From Vibrio barjaei (GTDB lineage Bacteria; Pseudomonadota; Gammaproteobacteria; Enterobacterales; Vibrionaceae): a DNA stretch of 64,000 nucleotides. Below are positions 59,955 to 64,000 of this stretch, one piece after another. Under the pieces are notes generated by a model that saw only the letters and a program-made list of their open reading frames with translations, was not told the origin of the DNA and searched no databases. The DNA lies in assembly GCF_001639065.2 (NCBI RefSeq), contig NZ_LQXO02000009.1:62001-126000 (forward strand), written 5' to 3'. The position numbers and the translations under genes were made by a program. Every line of letters begins with the position of its first letter. Position 1 is the first letter of the stretch.

Positions 59955-60273
59955 TTCAAGAGCCTTCTGCTTTCTAGTAGAAAGTACCAGTTATTTAGTT
60001 GAATTCGGGTTCCAAATGTCTGCTACTGATTTGCGGAGTTAACGCAGCGAATCGAGTCAGAAAGAATGGCATTAAACGAGTCGTGTTACCGTTTTCATGT
60101 CTGCATTGGAAGCGCGGTTATTGTATTGCAACTGCGTGGAGAAATACAGTCTAAATGATATTGATATGAGTTATCATTTGTTATCTCTTAATCAATATCT
60201 TGTAACGAAATATCATCAGTTTTTGGTAGAGAATAAATACTTCATATAAATCAAAGCTTTTACTAATGTTATG
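59955..60273. promoter_or_regulatory. Promoter region of the TonB operon, with Fur-box-like site
   Basis: 319 bases without a gene. At 60153-60179 stands a symmetric element: aaatgata / tatcattt 8-bp arms with an 11-base spacer. Within it 60162-60176 (tgatatgagttatca) matches 12 of 14 bases of the 7-1-7 Fur core. The element sits about 200 bases before the DUF3450 start, so a promoter near it would leave a long leader. Confidence 0.6.
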
Positions 60274-61014
60274 TTATTTCTTTTGAGGACACCCTTGGCA
60301 ATAATCACCGTCTGCACGTCGGTAATGCATGCAGCAGGCGCGTCGTTGGACGAAATATTCCCCCTCGATGGAGACATCGAGCCGTCCAAAGCGAGTAAGC
60401 GGCAATTCCAGAGCCTGTTGCCAATGCTGAAGTTCATGAGCAAACGTAGGGTGCAGTTGTTCTTTGGTTAGTAGATTTACGCTGACCATATGATTGAGTC
60501 CGCGAAGCAACATTTCCATCACAGTGTCAGCAAGCAGCTTCTCTTGAGTGGCTGGGCTCATTCTGCATACATCATTGAGTTGTCGCGCTAAATCGGCAAG
60601 AAGTAATTTTAGCTCTTTGGCGGCAATGGCTAAGCGCTGATGTTGGTCGCCAAGTAGCCAATCGTGTTCAGCAAAATCAAACTGTCCAACAACACCGTTA
60701 TCAAGATTTACCGCTTGTTTCATTGTGCTGATTGACGGTACGTGTTCGACATAATAAGTACTGACTAAAGCGATGGTAATTGGCTGCCAAACTAACATGG
60801 TCCAAGTACGTGTTTGCCAGTAGACCGCACCAGCTTCGGGGTAGTGTTGCTTCCAGTATTGATAAAGCGACTGTACTTCTTGGCGTGATGTTGAATTGGG
60901 TTCAATAACGTGTGCTCCCTCTGTCAGTTCAACTAGCAGAGGGGAGACTTGTTGTGAGACATGCGTCAACGCCTCAAGACGTGACGCATGTTGATTAGCG
61001 AGTGAGGTTTGCAT
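60274..61014 (-). CDS. fhuF: FhuF-family siderophore iron reductase
   Basis: 246 residues. Cytoplasmic ferric reductase that frees iron from hydroxamate siderophores. The diagnostic C-terminal Cys cluster is seen: CC-x10-C-x2-C in CCMHYRRADGDYCQGC (about 228-243), which binds a [2Fe-2S] cluster. N-terminal body lacks clear motifs. It begins 6 bases after the receptor stop with no good ribosome site, so coupling to the receptor gene is likely. Its presence implies the receptor handles a hydroxamate. Confidence 0.9.
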   Translation of the reverse strand: MQTSLANQHASRLEALTHVSQQVSPLLVELTEGAHVIEPNSTSRQEVQSLYQYWKQHYPEAGAVYWQTRTWTMLVWQPITIALVSTYYVEHVPSISTMKQAVNLDNGVVGQFDFAEHDWLLGDQHQRLAIAAKELKLLLADLARQLNDVCRMSPATQEKLLADTVMEMLLRGLNHMVSVNLLTKEQLHPTFAHELQHWQQALELPLTRFGRLDVSIEGEYFVQRRACCMHYRRADGDYCQGCPQKK

Positions 61015-61020
61015 TAAACA

Positions 61021-63165
61021 TTAAAAACCAAATTTCAACCTAGCAACGATGCGACGTTCGTCGTTTGCCCAACAGTTTAATGAGTCATAGCATGTGTATG
61101 TTTCGTTATTGAACAAGTTGGTAACCGCAACGGATGCAGATGACCCTTTCATACTGCTTCCTAGTGTGCCTAGGTCATAACCTAAAGATAAGTCGACAAC
61201 AGTGTATCCCGGAATAGTTCCAGAGTTAGCCGCGTCGAGCTGAGTTTCACCGATGTAGCGCACGCCACCACCAAGAATGGCACCGTCTAGCGCAGTTCCG
61301 TAGAAGTTATAATTAGCCCATAAGTTGGCCATTTGGTCTGGTACCCACACCGGTTTTTTACCAATTTGAGTCGGATCGGTATCTTCCGTAATTTCCACAT
61401 TTTGGTAGGTATAGTTAGCCGCGAGATCTAAACGATCCGTCGCGTACCATTTACTTTCAACTTCGACCCCTTTAGAAACGCTTTCACCGACCTGTATTTG
61501 ATGCTGCGGTAACGAGCCATTTGGATCTTTGACCAGTGCACCTTTCTTAGTGATATGGAACGCAGCAATATTTAGCATCTTGGTCATGTCGGCAGAGTTG
61601 TACTTCACACCCGCTTCCCATTGATGACCTGTGGATGGCTTGAAGGCATTACCGTTTTTATCCGTTCCTGCAACAGGCTCAAAGCTATCGGCGTAGTTGA
61701 TGTATGGCGATATACCATTGTCGAACTCGTACAAAGCACCAACACGATATGAGGTGTTATTTTGGTCCAGGGTAGTTGTCGCGCCTGTTGAGTTGGCTGT
61801 TGTATCGCTCTTGTAATTATCAAATCGAACGCCAGCGATCATCACAAGGCGGTTAAGGCGCATCTGATCTTGCAAATATAGACCCAGCTGTTTCGAATCG
61901 ACTTGGTTGCCGTAATTCGTCGCACTAGCCATCTGCTTTTTGATCTCTTCTTCACTTAGCTGATTGTTGTTAGGGTTATAGATATCAATGGTTGATGTGA
62001 CAACGTCAAAGTAGTCCACTTTTGAATCTAGCTGCTGATAATCCAAGCCAATAAGCAAGTTGTGCATCAAGTTGCCCGTATTAAAATTACCGTTTACCTG
62101 CGCATCAGACACCCAACCTTTGGACTTTTCATCGGTTAGATAGGCGTTACGACTCAAGGTTCGACCGCCTACAGCTAAGCCAGTACCGTAAGTATTGTGC
62201 TGTAGAGCAGAGCCATCCATGTAGCGAGTATTTACTAGTAAGGTCCAGTCATTACTGAATTCATGATTCAGTTTAACCCCGTAGAGGCCGACTTCTTTTT
62301 CAAACTTGTTCCAGTTTTGATCGCCGGTGAAGAGGTTTTTGCTGAGATCGCCGTTTGGATTAGGCAGTACCGTGCCGTAGCCTGGCATAGAAGTATAAAT
62401 GCCCGCTTTAGGGTCATTTTGATAGTAGGCATTAAAGTTAATCAGTGTTTTGTCGCTGACGTTCCAATCGACAGAAGGTGCGATTAAGTAACGCTCTTCT
62501 TCGGAAGTATCTGCCATACCGTCTCTTTTTAGAGCTTTTCCTAAGAAACGGTAATTAAAGTTGCTATCGCCAATCTGGCCGCGAGAGTCGATAGTGAACT
62601 CTTTGTGAGCGTGAGAACCACCCGCTACGCTAATGTCTGTAGCGCGCTCTTGTGTTGGTCTCTTGGCCACTAAGTTGACCATACCACCCGGAGGCATCGC
62701 TCCATAGAGCACCGATGTTGGACCTTTAAATACTTCGATTTGCTCAACAGCGAACGCATCCACTTGAGGTTGAAGGTTCCATGCATTGTATTGGAGTTGG
62801 AGACCGTCGTAATAATTCTGGTAGTTGGTAAAACCGCGTATGTTAAATAGGTCCAGACGACCTACTGCGCCGCCACGCAGCTGAGTATGTACCCCTGGCG
62901 TATAACGTAGGGCCTCAGCTACTGAGTTGACGCCGCGCAGATCAAGTGTTTCTCGATCAATGACCGAGATGCTTTGCGGTGTCTCTTCCGGCGTCAGTGA
63001 AGTTTTAGTGGCAGTATTGCGATAAGTCTTACCCAGTACTGTCATTTGCTCGTCGGTTTGAGGTGTTTGACTTGTCTGGTTATCTTCTGCAACTGAAAGT
63101 GTAGGCACGGCGATTAGCATGCTTACGGCCACTGCTATTGGGCTAAGTTTTGTTTTTAACATCAT
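61021..63165 (-). CDS. TonB-dependent hydroxamate siderophore receptor
   Basis: 714 residues. Outer-membrane 22-strand barrel with N-terminal plug. Signal peptide (PIAVAVSMLIAVPTLSVA); TonB box-like sequence EQMTVLGK; plug motif ETPQSISVIDRETLD; C-terminal strand ends in Phe (LKFGF). Two Cys close to the end (TYTCYDSLNCWANDERR) match the disulfide region of ferrichrome/hydroxamate receptors (FhuA, FhuE, FoxA types). Substrate is probably ferrichrome or a ferrioxamine-like siderophore but cannot be fixed here. Fur-like site upstream; fhuF downstream. Confidence 0.92.
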   Translation of the reverse strand: MMLKTKLSPIAVAVSMLIAVPTLSVAEDNQTSQTPQTDEQMTVLGKTYRNTATKTSLTPEETPQSISVIDRETLDLRGVNSVAEALRYTPGVHTQLRGGAVGRLDLFNIRGFTNYQNYYDGLQLQYNAWNLQPQVDAFAVEQIEVFKGPTSVLYGAMPPGGMVNLVAKRPTQERATDISVAGGSHAHKEFTIDSRGQIGDSNFNYRFLGKALKRDGMADTSEEERYLIAPSVDWNVSDKTLINFNAYYQNDPKAGIYTSMPGYGTVLPNPNGDLSKNLFTGDQNWNKFEKEVGLYGVKLNHEFSNDWTLLVNTRYMDGSALQHNTYGTGLAVGGRTLSRNAYLTDEKSKGWVSDAQVNGNFNTGNLMHNLLIGLDYQQLDSKVDYFDVVTSTIDIYNPNNNQLSEEEIKKQMASATNYGNQVDSKQLGLYLQDQMRLNRLVMIAGVRFDNYKSDTTANSTGATTTLDQNNTSYRVGALYEFDNGISPYINYADSFEPVAGTDKNGNAFKPSTGHQWEAGVKYNSADMTKMLNIAAFHITKKGALVKDPNGSLPQHQIQVGESVSKGVEVESKWYATDRLDLAANYTYQNVEITEDTDPTQIGKKPVWVPDQMANLWANYNFYGTALDGAILGGGVRYIGETQLDAANSGTIPGYTVVDLSLGYDLGTLGSSMKGSSASVAVTNLFNNETYTCYDSLNCWANDERRIVARLKFGF

Positions 63166-63192
63166 AGAAAAGGTTCTTAAAGAGTATGTAAA

Positions 63193-63207
63193 TGTTATTG
63201 ATAATTA
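63193..63207 (-). promoter_or_regulatory. Fur-box-like site before the siderophore receptor
   Basis: tgttattgataatta matches 11 of 14 defined bases of the TGATAAT-N-ATTATCA core. It lies 28 bases before the receptor start, the expected place for iron repression. Confidence 0.6.
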
Positions 63208-63297
63208 CTTTTATTTACAATTCTAAGGATTTTGATTCTGTGATACTTAACAATTTGGTGCAAGTTTTTTCTTGGAAACGATTTGTCGAAAGTGCTG

Positions 63298-64000
63298 CTA
63301 TAACGATTGAATAGGTAACCAAAACTCCATTTTGGCGTCGTGGCTTTCCAGTTGATAATCTCTTGGATAACACTCTAGCTCAAATCCCTCCAGACCCATG
63401 TAACCGGAGCTTGGTAGCCAACTTCGCAGTACCCACTCGAGTGTTTTTGGAAACGTAGCGGCAGGCCCTACGTGGGTAATGACGGCATACATCTGTGCAG
63501 GGATGGTAACGTGCTCAAGCTGTGAAATTTGAGAAAATGCTGGGTTATCACTGGCTGCCCAATACACTAGCTGTGAGTTGGGCAATACTCGCACTGTATC
63601 GACAATACCGTAATAGAAGTGATTTGGGGCGACCGAATGTTGCAGTGCGATTTGAGTAAAGGTGCCCCAAATATCGAGAACTTGCTGACTAAATTGTGGA
63701 TTCGCTGCATAGATGGAATCGATGGGCCCATACACTCCCCAAAACTGAGTTTCTGGTTTGCTTTCTATTCGAACGACTTGTGTTGCGGCTTGAGCAAGAG
63801 GCAATTCTGGGCTCATGACTAAAGGTAGCCTGATACCATTAAGTTTGCCTACTAGGCGATATTGTCTTGGAGAGATGGTAAAAAGCTGCTTAAAAGCACG
63901 GCTAAAGCTCACTTCGGAATTAAAACCAAAATCGAGCGCAATGTCGGTGACCTTTTGGTCACTCTTTAAGAGGTACTCTGCTGCGCGGCTGAGTTTTTGT
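63298..64000 (-). CDS. AraC-family regulator with GyrI-like domain, N-terminus cut
   Basis: The frame is open to the last base, so its start lies beyond the window; about 233 residues are visible. An AraC HTH is seen with KLSRAAEYLLKSDQKVTDIA and LDFGFNSEVSFSRAFKQLF, then PRQYRL, followed by a GyrI/effector-binding-like domain (from about residue 80 of the visible part: TQFWGVYGPIDS, YYGIVDTVRVLP, YAVITHVGPAATFP, and LECYPRD at the end). This is the Rob/GyrI-type arrangement. It precedes the receptor gene on the same strand, so it may control that operon; the inducer may be the siderophore, by analogy with other AraC-type siderophore regulators. Confidence 0.87.
   Translation of the reverse strand, partial: QKLSRAAEYLLKSDQKVTDIALDFGFNSEVSFSRAFKQLFTISPRQYRLVGKLNGIRLPLVMSPELPLAQAATQVVRIESKPETQFWGVYGPIDSIYAANPQFSQQVLDIWGTFTQIALQHSVAPNHFYYGIVDTVRVLPNSQLVYWAASDNPAFSQISQLEHVTIPAQMYAVITHVGPAATFPKTLEWVLRSWLPSSGYMGLEGFELECYPRDYQLESHDAKMEFWLPIQSL

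Overview
The window is a stretch of conserved chromosome from a Vibrio species. Evidence is the gene order (yhdP-nitrilase-tldD, rapA-rluA, argR/mdh, ispB/rplU-rpmA-obgE, lptD-surA-pdxA-rsmA, leuABCD with leuO nearby, a VC2487-type glycosyltransferase), Vibrio-type proteins such as a LeuO regulator, a KMSKS-type TyrS and a TtpC/TonB2-class system, and moderate GC content. The exact species cannot be named from sequence alone. No rRNA, tRNA, CRISPR array, insertion sequence, prophage or integron was seen, and nearly every gene is intact.

Layout. 1-4145: yhdP (cut by the window start), a nitrilase-family amidase and tldD. 4209-11254: a PIN-PhoH ATPase divergent from rapA, then rluA, a D-2-hydroxyacid dehydrogenase and a UspA protein. 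11380-15182: a TAXI-type TRAP transporter (binding protein plus fused permease). 15517-20887: argR divergent from mdh, a small conserved-looking protein, ispB divergent from rplU-rpmA, and obgE. 21026-25172: a FUSC membrane protein, the split exporter yjjP-yjjB, folA, and apaG-apaH on the other strand. 25262-30737: the envelope-biogenesis operon lptD-surA-pdxA-rsmA. 30897-33118: djlA, a DUF924 protein and a DUF547 protein. 33236-38247: leuABCD, headed by an unannotated leucine-rich leader peptide and attenuator. 38474-45295: a TetR-controlled RND efflux pair, a PAP2 phosphatase and a glycosyltransferase. 45817-54973: leuO, an acyl-CoA synthetase, an M23 endopeptidase, tyrS, grcA with tandem FNR sites, nfo, a 40-residue small ORF, ung and a hemerythrin-like protein. 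55035-64000: an iron-uptake island consisting of a six-gene operon (DUF3450, TtpC, ExbB, ExbD, TonB, TPR), then fhuF, a siderophore receptor and an AraC-family regulator cut by the window end.

How the parts work together. The iron island is a self-contained hydroxamate-siderophore uptake unit: outer-membrane receptor, energy transduction, cytoplasmic iron release and probable local regulator, with Fur-box-like sequences before both transcription units. The leu operon shows the full logic of leucine attenuation. LptD, SurA and (by family) YhdP and the M23 peptidase concern the outer membrane and wall. The most informative non-coding signals are the leu attenuator, the grcA FNR pair, twin TetR-type operators, a hairpin between lptD and surA, and a hairpin between the TRAP binding protein and permease genes.

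No strong evidence of a wholly undescribed system was found. The least understood parts are the 40-residue and 63-residue small ORFs, the DUF3450/TPR members of the TonB operon, and the palindromes in the phoH-rapA and leuO upstream regions.
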